64,000 bases of DNA, taken from Symbiodinium natans (lineage: Eukaryota > Sar > Dinophyceae > Suessiales > Symbiodiniaceae). The stretch is from the NCBI GenBank assembly GCA_905221605.1, contig CAJNDS010002144.1, positions 358,647-422,646 of the forward strand. Reading direction: 5' to 3'. Numbering within the stretch: position 1 is the first letter of the stretch; the number at the start of each line of letters is the position of its first letter. Below, piece by piece: positions 30,693 to 40,096 of this stretch. Position numbers and translations under genes: made by a program. Below the pieces are notes generated by a model that saw nothing but the letters and a program-made list of their open reading frames with translations, was not told the DNA's origin and did no database searches.

Positions 30693-31460
30693 GGGAACTT
30701 AGAGTTTAGGGGTTTGAGCAAGGTTTTCGGGTTTCAGGGTTTAGGGTTTGAGTTTAAAGGTTTGGGTATATACCCACTTTTCTAGGCTAAGGGACTTCGA
30801 GTTTAGGGGCTTGAGTAAGGTTTTCGGGCTTCAGGGTTCAGGGTGTAGCGTTTAAAGGTTTGGGTATATACCCACTTTTCTAGGCTAAGGGACTTCGAGT
30901 TTAGGGGTTTGAGTAAGGTTTTCGGGTTTCAGGGTTTAGGGTTTAGAGTTTAAAGGTTTGGGTATATACCCACTTTTCTAGGCTAAGGGACTTCGAGTTT
31001 AGGGGCTTGAGTAAGGTTTTCGGGCTTCAGGGTTCAGGGTGTAGCGTTTAAAGGTTTGGGTATATACCCACTTTTCTAGGCTAAGGGACTTCGAGTTTAG
31101 GGGTTTGAGTAAGGTTTTCGGGTTTCAGGGTTTAGGGTTTAGAGTTTAAAGGTTTGGGTATATACCCACTTTTCTAGGCTAAGGGACTTCGAGTTTAGGG
31201 GCTTGAGTAAGGTTTTCGGGCTTCAGGGTTCAGGGTGTAGCGTTTAAAGGTTTGGGTAGATACCCACTTTTCTAGGCTAAGGGACTTCGAGTTTAGGGGC
31301 TTGAGCGAGGTGTTCGGGTTTCAGGGTTCAGGGTGTAGCGTTTAAAGGGCTTGGGAGTATTTCCCACTTTTCTAGGCTAAGGGATGTAAGAGTTCAGGGG
31401 CTTGAGTAAGGTTTTTTTAGGTTTCAGGGTTTAGGGTTTAGAGTTTAAGGGTTTTGGCAA
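30693..31460 (+). repeat. 98-bp tandem repeat in two alternating subtypes
   Basis: TTTGGGTATATACCCACTTT recurs at exact 98-bp spacing (30761, 30859, 30957, 31055, 31153, 31251), with diverged units at ~31350 and ~31450. Alternate units carry either GGGTTTCAGGGTTTAGGG with AGAGTTT, or GGGCTTCAGGGTTCAGGG with TAGCGTTT, giving a 196-bp higher-order period. Each unit holds the palindrome GGGTATATACCC and TTTAGGG-like words, so the satellite may have grown from an ITR. Confidence 0.9.
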
Positions 31461-31975
31461 GTTCAGTTTTTTTGTTTTATAAGTTTTTTTCGGGTTCCGG
31501 CGTTTTGGTACGGGCTTTAGGGTTTTTCAAGGCTGCTTTTGTTCGGTTTTATGGGTTCAGGGGCCTAGTGCTTAAATCAAAGGGTTTGAAGATTCATGGT
31601 CTAGCTTGTCATGGGTTTCCTTGCTACCCCCCGTGCTACCCCTCCTAGCCTCGGTTCTCCCTTAAATGACCTTATCTTAGTTTTGAGGTTGAGCTGTCCC
31701 TAAACCCTAGACCCTAAACCCTAAACCCTAAACCCTAAACCCTTCAACGGAGCCGGCTGTGTGTTTCGCGTGCTTCAAGGATTGTGACTAGAAGTTAAAG
31801 GTTCCAAAACACCCGGATGTAGGGCACCATAACCTCTGAACCCGAAGCCCTAAACCCTAAACCCTCAAACCTAAACCCTACATTCCACCACGGCAACGAC
31901 ACACCCGAGGCGCCAGCACTGATGGCAGCATTCAGGGCCACAACGCTGCGCGGACTCCTGTGGTTCGGTTGTGTA
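31461..31975. other. Spacer set after the satellite
   Basis: 31461-31690 is T-rich, diverged DNA. CCCTAAA arrays lie at 31700-31742 and 31845-31880. No recognised gene. Confidence 0.5.
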
Positions 31976-32112
31976 GGGTTTGGGGTTTGGGGTTTGGGGT
32001 TTGGGGTTTGGGGTTTGGGGTTTGGGGTTTGGGGTTTGGGGTTTGGGGTTTGGGGTTTGGGGTTTGGGGTTTGGGGTTTGGGGTTTGGGGTTTGGGGTTT
32101 GGGGTTTGGGGC
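31976..32112 (+). repeat. Pure TTTGGGG array, about 19 units
   Basis: A homogeneous TTTGGGG run with hardly any TTTAGGG. Its translations (V/W/G/L/F and N/P/K/Q/T repeats) account for several long apparent open frames. Confidence 0.95.
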
Positions 32113-33257
32113 GGCGGACCCTGGGCGGCGTGTTGGATGGGAAAAAAAGGAGGTGAAACCCTCCTCTTTCCTTCCCCCCCCCCCCTACCACCCCATACCC
32201 CCCCCCCCCCACCCCCACCCGCCCTGCCCACCCCCCCCCCCTACCCCACCCCTACCCCCCCCCAAACCCCCCCCCCTACCCCCCCCTACCCACCCCCCCC
32301 CCCCCCCCTACCCCCCTCTCACGATGGGCTCTCCTTCCCTGGCTTCAGCTCCTGTTTGGTCCTGGTGCTACCCCCTATTTTCGTGTAGTTGTAGCGTTGT
32401 AGTCCAAGTGCCTGCCCAGCCGGTGCGTTGGCGTGTGGTCTGTGCAGCACGGAGTGGGCTTGCCATATTGGTGGGCTTGCTTTTGGTGCCGCCAAACGGT
32501 CAACCGTCCGGCTTCAACGCGAGGGACCCAAATAGTATCGCAAGAATGCCATCAGGCAAGCATGATCGAGCTGTCTGCAGGAAGGGCTTCTGCAATGCCC
32601 GGCAATTTCACAGCAAGGTCCGTGCAAACATCTTGGGTGCTACGGCCCCATTAATGCTTGGCAGCAAGGTGCCCGATTGGCATGCAAAATGCGCGGTTTT
32701 CGGCTTCGTTTTTGGGGCTGTTTTCTGGGCAGCTTTCTTAATGCCAGCAGCAGGCAGGGCGCAGAATTTGCGGCCGCGCCGTGGGCGCAGTTTTGGAACC
32801 GCAGAATTGTCGGTTTTGGGGCCGCACTTTTGGCGCCAAGTATTTATTTATTTGTCGGGCTGTTTTGTCTCCCCACCCCGGCGACCACTTTGCGTCCCAT
32901 TTTGGTGGTCCGGTTTCCGACCCGCTCGGCGGGCCCAAAAAACTGACCCACGCACAGTAAATCCGGAGCAGAAAAACAAAAACAAAACGATGCCCACTTC
33001 GAGGTTTCCTGTTTTGCGGGGCGGGGGCCGGCCCGTGCCGCTAGGCCGAAAATTTGGGGTTTGGGGTTTGGGGTTTGGCGTTTAGGGTTTAGGGTTTAGG
33101 GTTTAGTGTTTAGGGAAAAAGCCAGCCGGAGAACCCTGAGCCCTATGGTTGAAGTGGGGTTTGGGGTTTGGGGTTTGGGGTTTAGGGTTTAGGGTTTAGG
33201 GTTTAGGGTTTAGGGTTTAGGGTTTAGGGTTTAGGGTTTAGGGTTTGGGGTTTGGGG
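32113..33257. other. Poly-C block and ~740-bp ITR-free spacer
   Basis: 32170-32320 is mostly C with T/A interruptions. 32320-33050 is GC-rich, low-copy DNA. It is open over long distances on both strands but shows no domain; the words TTTTGGGGC/GGCCGCA recur. TTTAGGG and TTTGGGG arrays lie at 33050-33115 and 33158-33255. The forward frame spanning 31922-33085 runs through both repeats and is an artefact at least in its first third. Confidence 0.5.
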
Positions 33258-33850
33258 GAACTCCTAGGCTTTGCCGCGCTTGGGGTGTCGGAAGTCGAAG
33301 GGGGCGGCGCATGCAGGGCCCCGCCCGAACATTCAGACATATCTCTACGTTACAGTCCCTTCTTGGGGCGCTTCACCTACACCCTAAACCCTAAACCCTG
33401 CACCCTGAACCCTAAACCCTAAACCTTGAAACCCTAGACCCTGAAGCCTGTTTGCGGCGACCGTGGGGCACTGTTATGCCCAGGCAAAGCCCAAGCCGGG
33501 ATATGATCTACTGGGCAAGATCGAATGATTAGGATTTCGGGTTCTGGGGTTTAGGGTTTAGGGTTTAGGGTTCTGGGGTTGGGGGGGGGGGGGGGGTTTG
33601 GGGGTCTTATGGTTGCCACGCCTGAGATCCTGCTACCTTCCATGCAACAAACCCGGCAACCTCGAAAGCCCAAAGCCCTAAACCCTAAACCCTGAACCCT
33701 TTGTCATCAACGGCAGGCGTAGCCCGCCTGGCCAGCAAACTTAGGGCGGCGCGCCAGCACCCGCCTTTGCAAGACGAAGGCTTAGCTTGCAAGAAGGTTG
33801 AGGGTTTAGGGTTTAGGGCTTAGGGCTTAGGGTTTAGGGTTCAAGGTGTA
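33258..33850. other. Mosaic with two open, coding-like spacers
   Basis: 33258-33383 is open for ~42 codons (forward), and 33701-33806 for ~35 codons with a helical composition (ARLASKLRAARQ). CCCTAAA units lie at 33380-33450 and 33675-33700; TTTAGGG at 33545-33580 and 33800-33850. A G15 run lies at 33583-33597. No family recognised. Confidence 0.4.
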
Positions 33851-33984
33851 GGAGGTTTGTGGTACTTACTAACCAGTTATAACTGTACTCATAACTGTAC
33901 TTTTAACCATGTTGGGGCACTTGGGGGGCTGATGAGTGGGCTAGAAGTACAGTCATAACTGGTTAATAAGTACCATGAACCTCC
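33851..33984. mobile_element. Foldback element, family A (intact)
   Basis: 38-bp terminal inverted repeats at 33851-33888 and 33947-33984 match at 34 of 38 positions (outer word GGAGGTTTGTGGTACTTACT). The unique middle is 58 bp. No coding capacity. Other copies lie at 35058, 39979 and 57572. Confidence 0.75.
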
Positions 33985-35057
33985 CAGTAGATCCCTTCTG
34001 ATCTTGGAGCCAGCCCGATGCATCGGGCTCTCGGAACAGAATCAACCCCCAACCCCAGACCCTTCCTAAACCCACATTCCCAGGCTCGTGGCCACTCCAC
34101 TCGACCCTAAACAGGCCTTAAAACCCTAAACCCTAAACCCTAAACCCTAGACCCTAGACCCTAGACCCTAAACCCTAACCCGAAATCATACCCTATAGCC
34201 CTCTCTCCTTGAGTCGCACCAGGTTGCTTGTTAAAGCCCTCCCGAGATAGGGTTTGGGGGACAGTTTCGGGTTTGGGGTTTAGGGGTTTTCCAACAACAA
34301 AGGGTTGCCCATTAACACGTCCGATAGAGCTATCTACAAAATGTACAAAACTACAAACAGTATATACAAATAGAAAATACATATCTGCATCTATCTATCT
34401 ATACTTTATAATCGTGGGGTTACTTATTGTTAATACAAAGGTACGAAAACGACCTAAGTAAGCCGGCTCAGGTTCGCCTAAACCGAAGGCCCGATAGCTT
34501 AGGCTTCCTGAACAGTTGGAGCCTAAAGATTTCCCTAATACCCTAAACCCTAAACCCTAAACCCTAAACCCTAAACCCTAAACCCTAAACCCTAAACCCT
34601 AAACCCTAAACCCTAAACCCTAAACCCTAAACCCATCCCCAACCCTCAACCCTAACTGGTCCCTGTTGGGTTCCTTTTCAAAAGGCTGCCCAAGGCAGCC
34701 CCCCCTGAACCCTAAACCCTAAGCCCTACACCCTAAACCCTAAACCCTAAACCCTAAACCCTAAAGAGCTGACCAAATGGGTTTCGGGGCTTTTAGGTTC
34801 CTGGAAACCTAAACCCTGCAGCCTATACACCCTACACCCCTCAATCAACCGAAACCCTGAACCCTAAACCCTAAACCCTAAGCCCTAAACCCTAAACCCT
34901 AAACCCTAACCCTAAACCCTAAACCCTAAACCTAAAACCTAAAACCGGGAGGGGCGGGCGCTGCCTCGGCCGCAGGCATTCACCTCGCGACATGAGGGAC
35001 TTTGGGTTTCGGCGTAAACGAGTCTACTTGAAGGCTCACCCTAAACCCTAAACCCTA
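33985..35057. other. Telomeric-repeat mosaic
   Basis: CCCTAAA arrays lie at 34115-34180 (with three CCCTAGA units), 34540-34635 (about 14 units), 34706-34765, 34855-34945 and 35037-35062. The spacer 34190-34535 has a TATC/ATAC microsatellite at ~34340-34410 and no recognised gene. Confidence 0.65.
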
Positions 35058-35152
35058 AACCCGAAACCCTTATAACCCACTTATGAACCCCTTAAGTGCC
35101 CAAATGTGGTTCTAGGTACAGTTATAATTGGTTCATAAGTGCCAGAAACCTT
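35058..35152. mobile_element. Foldback element, family A, truncated by telomeric repeats
   Basis: The interior (CCTTATAACCC...CCCCTTAAG) and right arm (GGTACAGTTATAATTGGTTC ...) match the 57572-57703 copy. The left arm is absent, and the left edge abuts the CCCTAAA array ending at ~35062. The array has replaced one end of the element. Confidence 0.55.
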
Positions 35153-35197
35153 CAAGTATGGGGTTTAGGGTTTAGGGTTTAGGGTTTAGGGTTTAGG

Positions 35198-35314
35198 GCG
35201 ACCCGGGCTTGGGTTGCGATCCGCGCCACGGCAGCGGCGCAAGCAACCACGTCTGCATGGGCGCCGAGCAACCTGGGAGGGCTCTTTGACGACAAGCTGT
35301 TTGGGCAAGCCTAA
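35198..35314 (+). pseudogene. Coding-like fragment, unknown family
   Basis: Forward frame of 38 codons to TAA 35312-35314, starting at the end of a TTTAGGG array. Alanine-rich helix followed by NLGGLFDDKLFGQA. No family recognised. Confidence 0.35.
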
Positions 35315-36262
35315 GCCCTGGACCATAAACCCTTTGGTTTAGGGTTTAGGGTTTAGGGTTTAGGGTTTAGGGTTCAGGGATACCCCAAACCCTGAACCCT
35401 GAACCCTGAACCCAAAACCCTAAGCAGAGAGGCAATCACACCCGGAAATCCAACAGAAACAAGCGAAAACCTAAACCCCTAAACCCTAAACCCTAAACCC
35501 TAAACCCCAAGCCCCCAAAACAGCACAACCTCAACACGATCGAGAGCCTGGAGCCCCAAAGGCATTAGGGTTTAAGGGTTAGGTTTAGGGTTTGGGGTTT
35601 GGGGTTTGGGGTTTTGGGTTTGGGGTTTGGGGTTACCCCCTTCAGAGAGGGGGGGGGGGGGGTAGGGGGGTCGGTGCACAATTTTTTTTCGCACCCCCCC
35701 CCCCCCAACCCCCCCCCCACCCCGCCCCACCCCCCCCCCCCACCCCCCCCCAAACCCCCCCCCCCCCACCCCCCCCCCCCCCACCCCCAACCACCCCCCC
35801 CCCCCCCCCCCTTCCCCCTCCCCGCCCCCCATGTTCTGGTGCTAACCCCTACCCCCCCCCAAACGTTTCACAGAACTCTTCCGAGCAGGCTGGGATGATC
35901 TTCGAACCATGCGAGCGGGTTTAGACCTCTCAACTATGCTCCAGCGGGGTCAGCGGCTTGAGCCGGAGGCTCTTAAATTTTAGGGTTTAGGGTGTAGGGT
36001 TTGGGGAGCCTCACTCCAAGCTTGGTGCGAGTTGCTGCAAGGCTTCCTGCCAGCGGCCACCCTGGACAGACAGGCTTGAAAGGGCCCTTTAGGCCTCAAC
36101 AAACCCAAAAAACCCTCATCCCTAAACCCTAAACCCCAAACCCTAGCCCTAAACCCTAAACCCTCAACCCTAAACCCGCAACCCTAAACCCGAAACCCTA
36201 AACCGATCCGAGGTTTTCCGGTAAAGAAGCCCTCTGAAATTGTGCTTTCCTGCGTGTCCCAC
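35315..36262. other. ITR arrays and C-rich block
   Basis: A TTTAGGG array (35337-35380) faces a CCCCAAA/CCCTGAA array (35383-35422) head to head. CCCTAAA units lie at 35475-35510 and TTTGGGG at 35580-35632. G/C homopolymer-like DNA fills 35640-35870. CCCTAAA units lie at 36105-36205. Apparent proline- or glycine-rich frames across 35565-35924 are homopolymer artefacts. Confidence 0.65.
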
Positions 36263-36393
36263 CCTTGGAGACCAAATGTACTCAAAAGGGTTTTGGGCTT
36301 AGGGTTTAGGGTTTAGGGCTCATATACCTGAGTAGGAATTAGAGTAGTATAGGGTACATGGCCCCAATTGGGGGGTTCATTTGGTCCCCAAGG
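36263..36393. mobile_element. Foldback element, family B, with an internal telomeric array
   Basis: The left end CCTTGGAGACCAAATGTACT and right end GGGTTCATTTGGTCCCCAAG are inverted copies. Between AAAAGGG and CTCATATACC sit about three telomeric units (36297-36322). The 38361-38585 copy reads AAAAGGGCAAATGGTTCATA there, so the units are an insertion. Confidence 0.65.
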
Positions 36394-36845
36394 AAGGGCC
36401 TACCAAAACAATCTCGTGAAGGTTCCATGCGCCCTGACTAAATCGGCTGGCGGCTTAGGGTTTAGGGTTTAGGGTTTAGGGTTCAGGGTTCAGGGTTCAG
36501 GGTTCAGGGTTTAGGGTTTAGGGTTTAGGGTTTAGGGTTTAGGGCGGCTCATGCGGCTTAGGGCTTGGAGTTATGGATTTGGGGTGCAGACACCGGGGCA
36601 ATCCCCAACCTTAGACAGCTCAGTTGAGTCGAAGTGCCCAATCCCTGCGACCAACTGGGTTTAGGGTTTAGGGCTTAGGGCGTATAGGGTTTAGGGTGTA
36701 TAGGGTATAGGGGTTATGTGGTCTGGGGTTTAGGGGTTATAGGGTTTAGGGGTTATAGGGTTACAGGGTTTAGGGTTTAGGGTTTAGGGTTTGGGGTTTA
36801 GGGTTTAGGGTTTAAGGTTTAGGGTTTAGGGTTTAGGGTTTAGGG
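36394..36845. other. TTTAGGG arrays with TTCAGGG and TATAGGG variants
   Basis: TTTAGGG with a run of TTCAGGG lies at 36455-36545. Degenerate units, then canonical units, lie at 36657-36845. The spacers hold nothing recognised. Confidence 0.7.
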
Positions 36846-36942
36846 TGAGAAAGACCGCCAAAAGCCCGAAAAAGGACCGGGCCTCTGCACACGTGGCAAT
36901 CGCCTTGCACAGGCGGTCCACACCGACAGTGCGACTAAACTT
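36846..36942 (-). pseudogene. Coding-like fragment, unknown family
   Basis: Reverse frame open across the whole spacer between two TTTAGGG arrays (~32 codons). Helical text (VDRLCKAIATCAEARSFFGL). No family recognised; the forward strand is open too. Confidence 0.3.
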
Positions 36943-37290
36943 AGGGTTTAGGGTTTAGGGTTTAGGGTTTAGGGTTTAGGGTTTAGGGTTTAGGGTTTAG
37001 GGTTTAGGGTTTAGGGTTTAGGGTTTAGGGTTTAGGGTGTAGGGTTTAGGGTTTAGGGTTTAGGGTTTAGGGTTACAAGGGTTTAAGGTCCCCCAAATTC
37101 ATCTCTAAGCCCTGAAACCCTGATCCCGCTGCCCTGAAACACTATGGCCACAACTAAAGGGTTTAGGGTTTAGGGTTTAGGGTTTAGGGTTTAGGGTTTA
37201 GGGTTTAGGGTTTAGGGTTTAGGGTTTAGGGTTTAGGGTTTATTTAGGGTTTAGGGTTTACGGTTTAGGGTTTAGGGTTCAACCCTAAAC
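36943..37290 (+). repeat. Two long TTTAGGG arrays
   Basis: 36943-37075 holds about 19 units, including one TGTAGGG. 37160-37280 holds about 16 units and then meets AACCCTAAAC in the opposite orientation at ~37281-37290. Confidence 0.9.
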
Positions 37291-38360
37291 TGTACCCCGT
37301 AGCCATAGGTCCAGGGCGTCCAGGGTTTAGGGCTTAGGAGTTTAGGGTTTAGGGTTTAGGGCTGGGGCTTAGGGTTACATTGTTACACGACCAAAACCCT
37401 AAACCCTAAACCCTAAACCCCAAACCCTGAACCCTAACCCGCAAAGCCCTAATTAAACGCCAAACCGGGTCCAATATGGGCATTCGCAGTCTGGTAGCCC
37501 TGCGCGTATAAGGCCCCGCAGTACAAAGGAACTTAAGGCTATGCTATGGGTTCAGGGGGCTCAGGTTTAGGGTTTAGGGTTTCGTGTTTAGTGTTCAGGG
37601 TTTCGGGTTGTTAGGTTCAAGGGCTTGACATGAGGGGCTTCACCCGGTCGACGTTCCACAGAGCATCCCAGTGAAACGCTGGACACTCAACCCATGCCAT
37701 TAAACCTATCTCTAAGTGTCCGACGTCGCAACATCTAGGTCTGCACACAGAAAGCTGAACAAGGGTTTAGGGCATATGCAGGGGCCTAGAGGGGCCTTTA
37801 GAGGGCTTGCAACGTTGGCTTGTGCAGTTGTATAGGGCTTGTAGGGTACAAGGTTTTGAGGACTCATGTAATGTCAAGTAGCGGCATTGTCGGCTACGTG
37901 GCTTGGCCGCGGCAGGCACAACCTCTGGCGCGGAAAGTTTTTCTCGGGAGAACAGCCGGGGGGGCACCTTCTCATGTGCACTTGGCTCTAGAGGGGGACA
38001 AATTACCTCTCAAACCCTACAAACACCCTGCGAACCCGGTTTAGGGTTCAGGGTTTAGAGTTAGCCACAACAGGGCTCATCGTCTTTCACGCAGCTTGTG
38101 CGATGCAACTGTCGCACTCTGTATAGCGGGCTCTGGTCAGCTGTCCGATGCATGGTGGCGATGCTTGTGTCGCTGACTTCATGACCATTCATCTTCAACC
38201 CGTACCAAGGCGGGCTTTAGCTGGTCGTGGCATGTTTGTCGTGAAACCCTAAACCCTAAACCCTAAACCCTAAACCCTACACCCTAAATCCTAAAGTCAC
38301 TCTGCGCGACCGGTTCCTGCTTGCCCTGGTCCGCACCATGGTGCTGTTTCTGATCCCCTT
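37291..38360. other. Mosaic with long low-copy spacer
   Basis: ITRs lie at 37318-37375 (TTTAGGG), 37390-37435 (CCCTAAA), 37563-37620 (degenerate) and 38246-38300 (CCCTAAA). 37620-38040 and 38067-38246 are low-copy. The latter reads forward as protein-like text with one internal TAG. No family recognised. Confidence 0.5.
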
Positions 38361-38585
38361 CCTTGGGGACCGAATGAACCCTAAAAGGGCAAATGGTTCA
38401 TATACCAGAGACTGCAAAACCCCTAAATTAAGGAAAATACCTTCAATTACAATTAATAGGAACCCAAGTATGATTTAAGGTATATTCCTTAATTAAGGGG
38501 TTTGGGAGTCTGGGTATACCTAAATAGGAAACTATAGCGCATAGAGTCTACGACCCCAATTCTAGGGTTCATTTGGCCGCCAAGG
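38361..38585. mobile_element. Foldback element, family B, longest copy, with nested palindrome
   Basis: The outer inverted ends are CCTTGGGGACCGAATGAACC and GGTTCATTTGGCCGCCAAGG. Nested inside (38416-38506) is a second inverted pair, ACCCCTAAATTAAGGAAAAT versus the complement of ATATTCCTTAATTAAGGGG. No coding capacity. The left terminus itself contains AACCCTAAA, a built-in telomere-like seed. Confidence 0.7.
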
Positions 38586-39978
38586 TTGGCGATGGCAGCT
38601 TCAGGGGATCGCCCCGGACAGGGTTTAGGGTTTAGGGTTTAGGGTTTAGGGTTTAGGGTTTAGGGTTTAGGGTTCAGGGTTCAGGGTTTAGGGTTTAGGG
38701 TTTAGGGTCTAGGGTCTAGGGTCTAGGATTTAGGTTTTAGGGTTTAGGGTTTGACCTAAGTTTGGGGAGACGTGCAACGTTTGTTCTTACGGGATGCTCT
38801 TCTTGCCCGGTGCCAGGGGTCATGCCTGGCATGACAGTTGCAGGGTGTGTGGGGCCTGGTGCTGCTGCTTGGGACTCTGACGAGTTTCGTCCCCCAGGCG
38901 GCCGGGTGCGTTTGACCCTCGCAATTATAGAAGGAGCTCTTTGCGCTGTGCTGCTTTTGCATGTCTTCGGGCGTGCACACATGCACACGTCCGTGCTTCC
39001 GCTGCTCATCCATGTGGCTGACTGCGCAACGTGGTGGAAGCTCGACACTCCGGCTGTTCCGGAAACTTCAATGGGGTGAATTGTGCGATGCGGCTTTCTT
39101 CTGTAGTCCGGCTGTTTGTTTTGCGCTTTCTTAAACCCTAAACCCTAAACCCTAAACCCCAAAATTCCCCTTCAGAGATCTTTCCCAAACCCACAAACCC
39201 CAAACCCTAACCCTAAACCCTAAACCCCAAACCCTAAACCCCCAAACCCGAATGCTGCAGGGAGTCTCCGCTCCCAGGCATGCTGACCGCACAAAGGGTG
39301 CCCTAAACCCTAAACCCTAAACCCTAAACCCTAAACCCTAAACCCTAAACCCTAAACCCTAAACCCTAAACCCGTGCGGGGGCAAGCCACGCCACGCGCC
39401 ACTTCCCCTGCGGCGTGCAGCTTGCGACGGCAACCTAGGTGATTGCCGGGCGCCGGGCTAGACCCTGAATCCCTGTGTACACTTCCCAAGCAAGTTCATG
39501 GGTTGGGTGCCAAGAAGCCTTGGAAACCCTAACCCTAAACCCTAAACCCTAATTAAACCCTGAACTGCCCTAAACCCTGAAACCCTCTAAGCCACATAAG
39601 ACCTATGCCTTAACAACCCAAGACCCATGCTTTTTGTAGGCTATTGTGATCGAACTGCTTCTGGGATGCTCGGTAACCTAGGTTTGGGTTTTTGTTTAAG
39701 GCATAAGTTCTATCGGGGGAACTCATGGGTTTTGGGTTCTTAAGGCATAAGTACTCTTCAGGTATAAGTTGTATAGGGAAACGTATAGGTTTTGGGTTCT
39801 TAGGGGATAAAACCTGTGAGATTCTGAAAGGTTTTGGGTTAACGGTTTGAAAGCTATACACTAGACCCTATAGGTCCTGAGACCCATGCAACACACACAC
39901 GTCAGACGTATAGGTCATAAGAAGAGCATGCACAAGGCCTACAAGTTTTGGATGGTTTAGGGTTGCTCAAAGGTTAAT
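38586..39978. other. Telomeric-repeat mosaic
   Basis: TTTAGGG with TTCAGGG and TCTAGGG runs lies at 38618-38752. CCCTAAA lies at 39132-39160, 39190-39250, 39300-39372 (10 units) and 39525-39585. 38760-39125 is open on both strands for ~100 codons with no domain. 39620-39880 repeats the word GGTTTTGGGTT with GGCATAAGT. Confidence 0.5.
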
Positions 39979-40096
39979 GGGACGTAGTAACTACTTGTAA
40001 CTGGGCTGATAACCTTACTTGTAACCCCTCTAACTGGAGGGTAAACCCAATCATAAGTTATAAGCCCAGCTATAAGTAGCTTCTAAGTCTCATCCC
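39979..40096. mobile_element. Foldback element, family A-like
   Basis: GGGACGTAGTAACTACTTGT (left) and the complement of the right end, GGGATGAGACTTAGAAGCTA, pair with one short gap. Inner words TAACTGGGCTGATAAC and TTATAAGCCCAGCTATA also pair. A CCCTAAA array (40098-40178) begins directly at the right end. Confidence 0.55.

Noticed and set aside
30693-31460. CRISPR array
   Set aside because: Units of 98 bp are contiguous without unique spacers, no cas genes occur, and the context is eukaryotic.
31922-33085. 387-codon forward open frame
   Set aside because: Its first third translates a TTTGGGG array and the next part a poly-C block. The remainder has no domain, and the opposite strand is equally open.
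35565-35924. Proline- or glycine-rich open frames on both strands
   Set aside because: Translation of C/G homopolymer blocks.
38737-39079. ~100-codon frames on both strands
   Set aside because: Both strands are open with no domain or clear bias between them, so neither can be supported.
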